A stretch of 64,000 bases of DNA from Desulfotalea sp. (GTDB taxonomy: Bacteria > Desulfobacterota > Desulfobulbia > Desulfobulbales > Desulfocapsaceae). The notes beneath the pieces were generated by a model. That model searched no databases. It saw only the letters and a list, made by a program, of their open reading frames with translations, and had not been told where the DNA came from. The position numbers and the translations under genes were made by a program. Location: assembly GCA_002733995.1 (NCBI GenBank), contig NVXR01000004.1, positions 124,001 through 188,000 on the forward strand. The letters are read 5' to 3'. This document shows positions 28,591 to 36,849 of this stretch, piece by piece. Position 1 is the stretch's first letter. Every line of letters begins with the position of its first letter.

Positions 28591-29013
28591 ATGAGAATAA
28601 TTAGTTTTGTGTTTAGTTTGGCGCTGTTGAGCATAGTGCATGGTTTTTGCTCAGAGGCCCATGCCTATGGGAATAATTTTTCATGTTCGTATGGTAAACG
28701 AGGAGCTTGCTTAGATTATGGAGATAAGGTTTGTTCTTCCTCTTCTAAGTGTGTCAGCAGTGATGCAGTATGCTTTGATTCATATCAATGTGGTTACGGT
28801 GGTTTCGTCTGTAAATCGAAATTGGATGACCTTGCTGTTGGATATGATCATTTGGTAAGTAATTTCAAAAATGTTGCTAGTGAGCGTGATGATCTAGTTG
28901 ATGATTACAATAATCTGCTTCGTAAATACAAATCTAAAGTATCTGAATATGACGACTTTGAGAGTTGTGTTCGTTATGCGTCTACACTAGATGAGGCAAG
29001 GTATTGCTATTAG
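28591..29013 (+). CDS. Secreted Cys-rich protein with coiled-coil tail
   Basis: A 140-residue protein started at ATG 28591, which has AGGA a few bases upstream; a GTG at 28579 is an alternative. A signal peptide ends at EAHA|YGNN. The mature N-domain has seven closely spaced Cys (SCSYGKRGAC, KVCSSSSKC, AVC, QCGYGGFVC), suggesting disulfides, followed by a heptad-like helix (LDDLAVGYDHLVSNF to LRKYKSKVSEYDD) and a last Cys pair. It resembles small hypothetical exported proteins of proteobacteria. It may be periplasmic or outer-membrane associated; the function is unknown. Confidence 0.7.
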   Translation: MRIISFVFSLALLSIVHGFCSEAHAYGNNFSCSYGKRGACLDYGDKVCSSSSKCVSSDAVCFDSYQCGYGGFVCKSKLDDLAVGYDHLVSNFKNVASERDDLVDDYNNLLRKYKSKVSEYDDFESCVRYASTLDEARYCY

Positions 29014-29405
29014 TATTATTTAACGTAGCAGATCATATATGTTCCCTATGGGCAACAGAGAATAGACCAAGTTTTCCATGGAAATGAACGACTGCTTCAT
29101 TTTCGAACATCTCAAAAATTGATACTACTTTCATCTTCTGATTGGCTGACGGGTGGTGTAACAATTACAACGTCACCTAAATGGGCGCGATTAGAGACGA
29201 AAAAAAGGATACTGAGTGTTGACTCGTAACTCAAGAGAAATAGGGGCGGGCGATGATAGACAGAGTGTAAGTGGATAACACCGATTAGAGGCTTACCGTA
29301 GTCTTCTATATTGTATAGGTGGATTCAGTAATGTTTTTCGGTGTTGGCCTCTTTGGCCGTTTCCACATGTAAAAGAGGTGTGTTAAATTGTACTAAATTG
29401 GGCAT
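29014..29405. other. Intergenic region before tRNA-Leu
   Basis: It lies between the Cys-rich protein gene and the minus-strand tRNA-Leu terminator. A start-less plus-strand open frame (ending at about 29229) was seen but has no recognisable product. Nothing else stands out. Confidence 0.3.
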
Positions 29406-29451
29406 AAAAAAAGCGGTTGAAAGAGGATCGTTAAATCTCCTCTCAACCGCT
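29406..29451 (-). terminator. Intrinsic terminator of tRNA-Leu(TAA)
   Basis: Stem AGCGGTTGA/TCAACCGCT plus an inner GAGGA/TCCTC, with a 2-nt bulge. The A-run at 29406-29412 becomes a U-run after the hairpin on the minus strand, directly downstream of the tRNA. Confidence 0.85.
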
Positions 29452-29458
29452 AATTCAT

Positions 29459-29547
29459 TGGTGCCTAGAGCGAGAATCGAACTCGCACGGGCGCTAAGGC
29501 CCACGAGATTTTAAGTCTCGGGTGTCTACCAATTCCACCATCCAGGC
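29459..29547 (-). tRNA. tRNA-Leu (anticodon TAA)
   Basis: An 89-nt tRNA including encoded CCA. Acceptor GCCTGGA pairs with TCTAGGC, the anticodon loop is CTTAAAA (anticodon TAA), a long variable arm typical of Leu is present, and the T-arm holds GTTCGATTC. Confidence 0.97.
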
Positions 29548-29675
29548 GACTGGTTGCTTTTACCATATGATTAATAACGTTGTCAATCCTCATCCGCAGT
29601 TAAATGCGATTATTTTCAGTAAAGGAAGAGAAAACAGTTATTCGGTTGCAAGCCACCATGGTAATACAGTTATTT

Positions 29676-30875
29676 TTAGAGACTAGATTTTGCTGATGCA
29701 ACAATTTTGAGCATATCTCTTACTGCTGTGTCAAGCCCCGTGAAGGCGGCCCTGGCGATGATTGCGTGGCCTATGGAGAGTTCTTCAATAGTTTCGAGAG
29801 CTGCAATGCGTGCTGTGGTCTGATAGTTGAGACCATGTCCAGCGTTGACTCTTAGCCCGAGTGAAACGGCATATTCTGCTGCCTCTTCAATGAGCTCAAA
29901 TTCATGGAGTTGGTCTTGTTCTGAGAATGCATCGCAGTATCTACCCGTGTGCAGTTCCACAAAAGTTGCACCAATTTCACTGGCTACGGCAATCTGCTCT
30001 TTGTCTGGATCGAGGAAAAGAGAGACTGGAATGAGACCTTTACCAAGTTTTTCTATGGTTTTAGCAATCTTTTTCTTTTGAGTTACGATGTCCAGGCCAC
30101 CTTCGGTGGTCAGTTCCTGTCTTTTTTCCGGAACAAGTGTGACCAGATCCGGTTGAACTTCTAGGGCAATCTTTATGATGGCCTTATTGGCTCCCATCTC
30201 TAGGTTCATTTTTGTTTTGATCGTTTCCCGCAAAAGATAAACATCTCTATCCTGGATATGTCTACGGTCTTCACGCAGGTGTATTACTATTCCGGCTGCA
30301 CCTGCAAGCTCACAAATTGCAGCTGCAGCGACGGGATCTGGTTCGGTGATTCCACGTGCCTGCCTGATGGTTGCAATGTGATCTACGTTGATTGCAAGAT
30401 GATTCATCTGTTGTCCTCTTTTTTTGTTAAGTTTAGCAAGTATTTCTTGTTCTCTTGAAAACATAATTTTCTCATCACTTTTCGATCTTTCATGGTCAAA
30501 ACCCTGAAGGTGGAGCATCCCATGAATTAAGAGCCAAGAGAGTCGTTGATGAAATGTATGGTTGAATTGGATCGCTTCCCGTGCGGCTGTTTCAAGGGAT
30601 ATTACTATGTCCCCCAGTTCTTTAACCGGAATTTGTGCAAGAGACGAAAGATCAGCCCCTTCTGAAAAAGGAAACGACAACACGTTAGTAGGTGTGTCTT
30701 TTTTTCTATAATTATTGTTTAGCTCGCGTATAAGACGATCGTCAACCAGGACGATGCTTACGTCGTGATCAGGCACTGCGCACTCTTTCAGGAGCCAGTT
30801 GGATAGCCGTTCCAGTTTATGGAGTTGCAGGGGGTAATTGTCTATAGAGCACTGTGTTGTGATATGGGTTGGCAC
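29676..30875 (-). CDS. YbeY-PdxJ fusion: rRNA-maturation endonuclease + pyridoxine 5'-phosphate synthase
   Basis: A 399-residue single frame. Residues 1-156 are a full YbeY: ELNNNYRKKDTPTNVLSFPF and the zinc motif HGMLHLQGFDH (His118, His122, His128). Residues 157-399 are a full PdxJ of normal length starting at its usual Met: MNHLAINVDHIATIRQARG, then IVIHLREDRRHIQDRDVYLL, VELHTGRYCDAF and RVNAGHGLNYQT. PdxJ condenses 3-amino-2-oxopropyl phosphate with 1-deoxyxylulose 5-phosphate to give pyridoxine phosphate; YbeY processes 16S rRNA 3' ends. No stop separates the two, so a bifunctional protein is predicted, though internal initiation at Met157 could also give free PdxJ. It follows the PhoH-like gene by 11 nt. 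Confidence 0.92.
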   Translation of the reverse strand: MPTHITTQCSIDNYPLQLHKLERLSNWLLKECAVPDHDVSIVLVDDRLIRELNNNYRKKDTPTNVLSFPFSEGADLSSLAQIPVKELGDIVISLETAAREAIQFNHTFHQRLSWLLIHGMLHLQGFDHERSKSDEKIMFSREQEILAKLNKKRGQQMNHLAINVDHIATIRQARGITEPDPVAAAAICELAGAAGIVIHLREDRRHIQDRDVYLLRETIKTKMNLEMGANKAIIKIALEVQPDLVTLVPEKRQELTTEGGLDIVTQKKKIAKTIEKLGKGLIPVSLFLDPDKEQIAVASEIGATFVELHTGRYCDAFSEQDQLHEFELIEEAAEYAVSLGLRVNAGHGLNYQTTARIAALETIEELSIGHAIIARAAFTGLDTAVRDMLKIVASAKSSL

Positions 30876-30886
30876 GCAGACCTCAG

Positions 30887-31843
30887 TTATTGATGTTCAT
30901 AAGCTTTTATTATCTGCTGTACGAGGGGGTGGCGGATGACATCCTGCTGGGAGAATGTACAAAAACCGATACCATCGATTGAAGATAATAATTTTTCAGC
31001 CTGTATTAAACCGGATTGCGTTTTGACAGGCAGGTCAATCTGGGTAGTGTCTCCGGTAATAACGGCCATTGAATCAAAGCCAATGCGGGTAAGAAACATT
31101 TTCATCTGTTCCTTGGTCGTATTTTGGGCTTCATCCAATATAATAAAGGCGTTACTTAATGTTCTTCCCCTCATAAATGCAAGAGGGGCAATTTCAATGA
31201 CCTCCTGTTCTAGCAAATCTGCAGCACGTTCGGGGCCAAGCAGGTCGTTTAGGGCATCATGGAGGGGACGGAGGTAAGGGTTTACCTTTTGTGCAAGGTC
31301 TCCCGGGAGAAAACCAAGTTTCTCTCCGGCTTCAACCGCTGGGCGGGTGAGGATAATGGACTTTACCTGTCCGGTTGCGAGGGCGGATACGGCCATGGTG
31401 ACGGCAAGGTATGTTTTTCCTGTGCCGGCCGGGCCGTTGGCAAAGACGATATCATGCTTCCGAATGGCATCAATGTAGATTTTCTGGTTCTGGGTTTTTG
31501 GTGAAATAACACGATTTTGTGTCGTCACGTAGACCTTGTCGAGAAATATCTTTGCCAGTTTCGCCTTTGGTGTTGCTTGAAGAACTTTGAGGGCAAAGAC
31601 AAAATCGGAACTGTAAACCGGGTGTCCTTTGCCTATAAGTTCGTAGAGCTGCTTGAGAAGATCAGCTACAAGATCAACATCGTGGGGCGGCCCGGTAATG
31701 CTGACGTTGTTGCTTCCGGTACTGATAGTGACACTCGTGCTTTTTTCCAGCGCCTGCAGGTTATGGTTAAGGGGACCATAAAGAAGGCAGGCGTGGTTGT
31801 TGTCGGAGAAGGTGAGGTCGCGATTAATAAAGTTTTGATTCAT
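30887..31843 (-). CDS. ybeZ: PhoH-like ATPase (YbeZ)
   Basis: A 318-residue cytoplasmic P-loop ATPase with an N-terminal KH-like segment, Walker A GPAGTGKT (137-144) and Walker B FIILDEAQN. The TRPAVEAGEKLGFLPGD segment is a hallmark of the PhoH family. It normally sits directly beside ybeY, as here, and the pair is linked to rRNA processing. It is 9 nt after the DsbA-like gene and 11 nt before the ybeY-pdxJ fusion, so the three form one transcript. Confidence 0.92.
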   Translation of the reverse strand: MNQNFINRDLTFSDNNHACLLYGPLNHNLQALEKSTSVTISTGSNNVSITGPPHDVDLVADLLKQLYELIGKGHPVYSSDFVFALKVLQATPKAKLAKIFLDKVYVTTQNRVISPKTQNQKIYIDAIRKHDIVFANGPAGTGKTYLAVTMAVSALATGQVKSIILTRPAVEAGEKLGFLPGDLAQKVNPYLRPLHDALNDLLGPERAADLLEQEVIEIAPLAFMRGRTLSNAFIILDEAQNTTKEQMKMFLTRIGFDSMAVITGDTTQIDLPVKTQSGLIQAEKLLSSIDGIGFCTFSQQDVIRHPLVQQIIKAYEHQ

Positions 31844-31852
31844 GCGAGTACG

Positions 31853-32731
31853 TTACTTTTTCGCGAGTTTTTTCAACTCTTCATTAATGATATTTTGATA
31901 AGCCTGTGGGTTTCTTTGTTTTGGCCGTCTGCCGTTAATAAACACGGTTGGGGTTCCGGTAACGCCGGCTTCTTTGGCATCGAGGATATCTTTTTCTACT
32001 TTGGCTAAAATTTCTTTGGATTGCATATCTGACTTAAACTTTTTCATATCAAGTTTGAGCTTTTTAGCAATGTTATCAATCTTTTCAAGGGAAAGGTTCT
32101 TTTCCTTAAAGAGGAGATCGTGAAATTCCCAAAACTTGTTCTGTTCGTGAGCGGCCAGAGAGGCGTAGGCTGCCGGGCGAGCCATTTTATGAAAATTGAG
32201 AGGCATATTTTTCAGAACAATCTTTAAAGTCTTAGGATTGTTTTTCTTGATCTTGTCAATCAGAGGACCCATTTTACTGCAGAAGGGGCATTGGAAGTCT
32301 GTGAACAGGGTCAAGGTGACAGGGGCGTCGGCGGGGCCTTCGAATGGAGAATCTTTGGTATTTATAGTGTGCACAAAGGCGACGTTAACTGTTTGGAATA
32401 GGTTCGTGGCATTATCAATGAGGTATAGTTTTTCACCTTGGGGAGCAATATCTATAGAGGAGACGGTACTGTTAACTGGAATAGCACCTTGCAATTCACC
32501 CGCCGTGTTAAAAATTTTAACCTGGGCTTTGTCGGTGAGCAGATATACAAGTTTGCCATCGAGGGAGTGAACCATATCCAGAGTCTTAGATCCTGTTGAC
32601 CACTGGTTGACAACGCTCCATTCAACGAGCTTGTCTTTGCCGCTTTCCCCTATGCCTGCCTGGGCCTGGGTGGCAATTGCGAGGGAGAGGACACATCCTG
32701 TAAACATCTTTGAATAATTCATAGATCTCAT
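31853..32731 (-). CDS. DsbA/DsbC-type periplasmic thioredoxin-fold protein
   Basis: A 292-residue exported protein. A signal peptide ends at AQA|GIGE. Residues about 35-120 form a beta-rich, propeller-blade-like segment (LDMVHSLDGKLVYLLTDKAQVKIF repeated in SSIDIAPQGEKLYLIDNA). Residues 128-290 are a DsbA-like thioredoxin domain with active site CPFC (148-151) and cis-Pro loop GVTGTPTVFING. It should form or isomerise disulfides in the periplasm. The ATG four codons later is an alternative start. It leads the operon with the PhoH-like and YbeY-PdxJ genes, an arrangement with no obvious functional link. Confidence 0.87.
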   Translation of the reverse strand: MRSMNYSKMFTGCVLSLAIATQAQAGIGESGKDKLVEWSVVNQWSTGSKTLDMVHSLDGKLVYLLTDKAQVKIFNTAGELQGAIPVNSTVSSIDIAPQGEKLYLIDNATNLFQTVNVAFVHTINTKDSPFEGPADAPVTLTLFTDFQCPFCSKMGPLIDKIKKNNPKTLKIVLKNMPLNFHKMARPAAYASLAAHEQNKFWEFHDLLFKEKNLSLEKIDNIAKKLKLDMKKFKSDMQSKEILAKVEKDILDAKEAGVTGTPTVFINGRRPKQRNPQAYQNIINEELKKLAKK

Positions 32732-33068
32732 TTGTGATAAATTAGTCTTTAAAGTGAAACATCACTTCTTGTAATCATGCCACAACAATAGCCACTCTAA
32801 ACTGTTTTAGCAAGAATGGTAGAATCGTGAAAAATAGGTAGGCTTTAAAAAAACAAACGGAAATGAAAATAAGACTGGCGAAGAAAGAAACAAGGTGATA
32901 TAAGTCTTTTTTTTAGTGGCTGGCAACGTAAAGTACGATTACATACTTGACGACTTGATAGTTGTGAATTATCTAGTACCGTCTTAGTGGGTGTGATTAT
33001 ATTTTAAAATGCTAGTTTTTGATTTGGACCAGTTTAGCAGATGGTTTATCTCGAAAGTAAGAATTGAT
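32732..33068. other. Intergenic region between the DsbA-like gene and tRNA-Leu
   Basis: An AT-rich region of 337 nt that should carry divergent promoters for the minus-strand operon and the plus-strand tRNA. I could not assign particular boxes or see a gene. Confidence 0.35.
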
Positions 33069-33153
<85 letters not shown>

Positions 33154-33312
33154 TTTTTTATACTAGCACTAAAAACCCACCTGTGATAAATCTCCAATTC
33201 AAACATACCAAGTATTCCAGATTTTCCTCAGCGCCTCCTTGTCAAAAGGGATAACGGTGTTATTGAGTGGATCAGGTGGATATTCTAATTTTAATAAAAG
33301 GAAGGTACATCG

Positions 33313-34659
33313 ATGGATGTAAAAGTCGAAGAAATCAGCGCTCTTACAAAGAAAATCACTGTAACAATCCCCTCTGAGGCTGTTCAGTCATTGCTGAACA
33401 AAGCTTATGATAAATTGAAAAAAGATGTAAAAATGAAGGGGTTTCGACGTGGTAAGGTTCCTCGTGCTGTAATTGTTAAAAGTTACAAAGGTCAGGTAGA
33501 AGGAGAAACTGGTGAGACTCTGGTTCAGGAAAACTATTTTACTGCTGTAGAGAAAGAGAACATTGATCCAATTGTACATCCTGATATTAAAGAAGTGAAT
33601 TATAATGAAGACGGCTCTTTTACCTTTGTAGCTGAAGTTGATATTCGCCCAGAATTTGAACTTGGTCAGTACAAGGGTCTTGAAATAGAAAAAGAAGAAG
33701 TTTTGGTTACCGATGAAGAGATTCAGCTTGAGCTGAACGTTTTGCAAAAACAGAACGCTCCTCTTCAGGAAGTTACAGATAGAGTTGTAAAGAATGAAGA
33801 TGTCGTTGTGGTAGACTTTCAAGGATACCATGATGGCGTGGCGATGGAACAGGTCAAAAACGAAGATTATTCAGTCGATGTTGGCTCCGGTAATATGGGC
33901 GCTGATTTTGAAGGAAAATTGGTTGGTATGAAGGTGGGTGAGGACGCTAATCACGAGGTTGACTTTCCAGAAACCCATCCAAATCCGATGTTTAAAGGTA
34001 AGAAAATAGAGTTCCGTATCAACGTTAAGAAAATTCAGGAACGTGTACTTGCCGATTTTGATGATGAGTTCGCAAAAGATGTAGGCAGCGGTGTCGATAC
34101 CTTGGACGCCCTCAAGGCTTCTATTAAGGAAAATCTCACCAAGCAGCGTGATGAAGCTGCTCAAGGTGTGCTGACCGATAGAATGATGCAAAAACTACTT
34201 GAAAATCATACCTTTGAGGTACCTAAGAGACTTGTTGCTTTTGAAGTAGAGCAGATGATCAAACAGACCGAAAAGCAATTTGAGCAGGGTGGTATGAGTC
34301 TTGAAGCCGCTGGCCTCAGCAAGGAAACACTTGCAACGCAGAATGAGCCTGTAGCTGAAAAGAGAGTTCGTGGTGATTTTATCTTAAAGAAAATCGCAGA
34401 AGTGGAAGAAGTCAAAGTTGTAGACGAAGATATGGAGCGAGGCTTTAAGCGTATTGGCGATCAGTACAATATGCCTGTCGATAAGGTAAAAGAGTACTTC
34501 CAGAACCGTGATGATCTTCTCCCATTCATGAATGAGCTTCTCAATGAAAAGATTCTTGCTTGGTTAAGAGATCAAGCTGTTTTTGTTGATGTGGTTAAGG
34601 TTACTGAGGATCCAGAAGAAACAAAAAAAACCGCTGATGTAGAGACAGAGGACAAATAA
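33313..34659 (+). CDS. tig: Trigger factor chaperone
   Basis: A 448-residue ribosome-associated chaperone and peptidyl-prolyl isomerase. The N-domain has the ribosome-docking GFRRGKVP loop (43-50), the middle is the FKBP-type PPIase (KNEDVVVVDFQGYHDG ... GKKIEFRINVKKIQER, about 155-250), and the C-domain arms follow. AAGGAAGG lies 8 nt before the ATG. It heads the conserved order tig-clpP-clpX-lon, joining nascent-chain folding and proteolysis. Confidence 0.96.
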   Translation: MDVKVEEISALTKKITVTIPSEAVQSLLNKAYDKLKKDVKMKGFRRGKVPRAVIVKSYKGQVEGETGETLVQENYFTAVEKENIDPIVHPDIKEVNYNEDGSFTFVAEVDIRPEFELGQYKGLEIEKEEVLVTDEEIQLELNVLQKQNAPLQEVTDRVVKNEDVVVVDFQGYHDGVAMEQVKNEDYSVDVGSGNMGADFEGKLVGMKVGEDANHEVDFPETHPNPMFKGKKIEFRINVKKIQERVLADFDDEFAKDVGSGVDTLDALKASIKENLTKQRDEAAQGVLTDRMMQKLLENHTFEVPKRLVAFEVEQMIKQTEKQFEQGGMSLEAAGLSKETLATQNEPVAEKRVRGDFILKKIAEVEEVKVVDEDMERGFKRIGDQYNMPVDKVKEYFQNRDDLLPFMNELLNEKILAWLRDQAVFVDVVKVTEDPEETKKTADVETEDK

Positions 34660-34676
34660 GCAGCTAAAAGCTGATG

Positions 34677-34693
34677 GAGATGCCTTGCATCTC
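34677..34693 (+). promoter_or_regulatory. Hairpin between tig and clpP
   Basis: A perfect 7-bp stem (GAGATGC and GCATCTC, 3-nt loop), 18 nt after the tig stop. No T-run follows, so it is a weak terminator at best. Its right arm overlaps the candidate -35 element of the clpP promoter. Confidence 0.45.
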
Positions 34694-34712
34694 AACCTAT
34701 ACGTCTTATAAT
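34685..34712 (+). promoter_or_regulatory. Candidate sigma-70 promoter for clpP-clpX
   Basis: TTGCAT at 34685-34690 and TATAAT at 34707-34712, spaced 16 bp. The transcript would start near 34719, leaving a leader of about 105 nt before clpP. Confidence 0.5.
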
Positions 34713-34824
34713 GGGCATGTGTGAATTTGAGTTTAGCATATACCTAGAAATAGCGAGTTTAATAATAACGACTGCATCTGGTTTAGTACCTTTTGCAGTC
34801 GAACCGTTTTAAGGAGAGTGGTTT

Positions 34825-35427
34825 ATGAATCTTGTGCCGATGGTGGTTGAACAGAGTCCTCGGGGAGAGCGTGCTTATGATATTTATTCACGCCTTTTAA
34901 AGGAGCGCATTATTTTTCTTGGCTCCGCAGTAAATGATGATGTTGCGAACGTCATTGTTGCTCAGCTGCTGTTTCTCGAAGCGGATAACCCTGAAAGAGA
35001 CATCACTTTTTATATTAATTCGCCCGGTGGATCTGTCACAGCTGGAATGGCTATATACGATACCATGCAATATGTGAAATCTGATATTGCTACACTTTGT
35101 ATGGGACAGGCCGCGTCAATGGGTGCATTTTTACTCGCAGCGGGAACCGATGGTAAACGATACTCTTTACCAAATGCTCGGATTATGATACATCAGCCTA
35201 TGGGGGGATTCCAAGGTCAGGCAACTGATATTGATATTCAGGCCAAAGAGATCCTACGGATGAAGAGTGATCTTAATAGATTACTTGCCCATCATACGAA
35301 AAAAACAGTGAAAAGAATAACAGCTGACACTGAACGTGATTATTTTATGAGTGGTGCAGAAGCTCAAAAATACGGTTTAATTGATAAAGTGCTCACAAAT
35401 CGAGAAGAACTGGCTGAGGAAAAATAG
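34825..35427 (+). CDS. clpP: ATP-dependent Clp protease proteolytic subunit
   Basis: A 200-residue serine peptidase forming the ClpP tetradecamer. The catalytic triad is visible: Ser98 in GQAASMGAF, His123 in MIHQPMGG, and Asp172 in ERDYFM. AAGGAGAG precedes the ATG. The clpX ATG directly follows its stop codon, so the two are translationally coupled. Confidence 0.97.
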   Translation: MNLVPMVVEQSPRGERAYDIYSRLLKERIIFLGSAVNDDVANVIVAQLLFLEADNPERDITFYINSPGGSVTAGMAIYDTMQYVKSDIATLCMGQAASMGAFLLAAGTDGKRYSLPNARIMIHQPMGGFQGQATDIDIQAKEILRMKSDLNRLLAHHTKKTVKRITADTERDYFMSGAEAQKYGLIDKVLTNREELAEEK

Positions 35428-36696
35428 ATGGATGATGTAAACGACAATGGACCTGACTGTAATTGCTCTTTTTGTGGAAAAAATCAGGACGAAGTTGAAA
35501 AGCTCATTGCAGGGCCGGATGTGTTTATCTGTGATGAATGCATTGAACTGTGCAATGAGATAGTTCTGGAAAAAGAGGGCACTGAAGACGGTGCAGAAGT
35601 CGAAGAAGAGAAGCTCACCTTAAAGCCCATTGAAATTAACCAACATTTGGATGATTATGTCATTGGACAGGATTTCGCTAAAAAGGTTCTGGCTGTTGCT
35701 GTGCACAATCATTACAAAAGAATCGACGCTCCGGTAGGGGGTGATTCTGTTGAGTTGCAAAAATCGAATATAATATTGATTGGGCCAACGGGATCGGGGA
35801 AGACTCTTGTAGCGCAGACACTTGCTCGAATTCTCAATGTACCTTTTTGCATGGCAGATGCCACAACACTCACCGAGGCAGGTTATGTTGGTGAAGATGT
35901 TGAAAATATATTGGTAAGCCTTCTTCAGGCCGCCGACTATGATCTTGAGAAGGCCCAGCGTGGTATTATCTATATTGATGAAATTGATAAGATTGCCAAA
36001 AAGTCCGATAGCCCGTCTCTTACTCGGGATGTATCCGGTGAGGGAGTGCAACAGGCTCTTTTAAAAATAATCGAAGGTACCGTTGCATCTATTCCTCCCA
36101 AGGGTGGACGAAAGCATCCTCAGCAGGAACTCGTGCAGATGGACACCACCAATATACTCTTTATTGTTGGTGGGGCTTTTGTTGGTTTGGACAAGGTTGT
36201 GAGCAGACGACACGGTGCTAAATCAATAGGCTTTGGTGCAAAAGTAACCGGTGATGAAAAAAAGGAAATCGGCGAATTGCTACGGCTAGTTCAGCCCGAA
36301 GATCTGCTTAAATTTGGCTTGATTCCTGAGCTTGTTGGACGACTTCCTGTTATTGCTACCATGGAAGAACTCATGGAAGAGGATCTGATCCGCATTCTTA
36401 AAGAACCTAAAAATGCCCTTATCAAGCAGTATCAGAAACTTTTCGAGTTTGACGGTGTTAGTCTTAGATTTACCGAAGGTGCACTTTCCGCAATTGCTCA
36501 AAAAGCACTTACGAGAAAATCCGGTGCTAGGGGATTGCGTTCTGTTATGGAATCCGCAATGCTCGATGTAATGTACGATTTACCATCCAAGGAAAATGTA
36601 CAGGAATGTGTTATTAGTGAGCAGGTGATAACTGAGGGTGATTATCCGGTTATCTTGTACCACAGTAAGGGTAAAGATCAGTTGAAAACCGCTTAG
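35428..36696 (+). CDS. clpX: Clp protease ATP-binding subunit ClpX
   Basis: A 422-residue AAA+ unfoldase. The N-terminal zinc-binding domain has [10 protein letters not shown] and CDECIELC. The AAA+ core shows Walker A GPTGSGKT, Walker [10 protein letters not shown] and sensor 2 [12 protein letters not shown]. It delivers substrates to ClpP. The length is typical and the gene is complete. Confidence 0.97.
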   Translation: MDDVNDNGPDCNCSFCGKNQDEVEKLIAGPDVFICDECIELCNEIVLEKEGTEDGAEVEEEKLTLKPIEINQHLDDYVIGQDFAKKVLAVAVHNHYKRIDAPVGGDSVELQKSNIILIGPTGSGKTLVAQTLARILNVPFCMADATTLTEAGYVGEDVENILVSLLQAADYDLEKAQRGIIYIDEIDKIAKKSDSPSLTRDVSGEGVQQALLKIIEGTVASIPPKGGRKHPQQELVQMDTTNILFIVGGAFVGLDKVVSRRHGAKSIGFGAKVTGDEKKEIGELLRLVQPEDLLKFGLIPELVGRLPVIATMEELMEEDLIRILKEPKNALIKQYQKLFEFDGVSLRFTEGALSAIAQKALTRKSGARGLRSVMESAMLDVMYDLPSKENVQECVISEQVITEGDYPVILYHSKGKDQLKTA

Positions 36697-36707
36697 CCCT
36701 CATTGAT

Positions 36708-36743
36708 CTCGAACATTATATCGATCTCGTTGTAATGTTCGAG
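36708..36743. repeat. 11-bp inverted repeat in the clpX-lon gap
   Basis: Perfect arms CTCGAACATTA (36708-36718) and TAATGTTCGAG (36733-36743) with a 14-nt loop, 12 nt after the clpX stop. There is no T-run after it. The right arm overlaps the candidate lon -35 element (TTGTAA, 36730-36735), so it could be a repressor operator as well as an RNA hairpin. Confidence 0.6.
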
Positions 36744-36759
36744 GAATATGCTGTATAAT
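36730..36759 (+). promoter_or_regulatory. Candidate sigma-70 promoter for lon
   Basis: TTGTAA (36730-36735) and a perfect TATAAT (36754-36759), spacer 18 bp. A second perfect 8-bp hairpin (AGTGTTTT, loop TGTC, AAAACACT; 36772-36791) would lie in the 5' leader. Confidence 0.5.
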
Positions 36760-36849
36760 CTTGGTTTACATAGTGTTTTTGTCAAAACACTGTAGATGCT
36801 GAGAAATCCTGGTTACTACATTTTTTCGAGAGTTAGGAAAGGAGATTTT

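Noticed and set aside
29026..29229. Start-less plus frame (contains KLILLSSSDWLTGG)
   Set aside because: No start codon and no recognised family; this length can occur by chance in AT-rich DNA.
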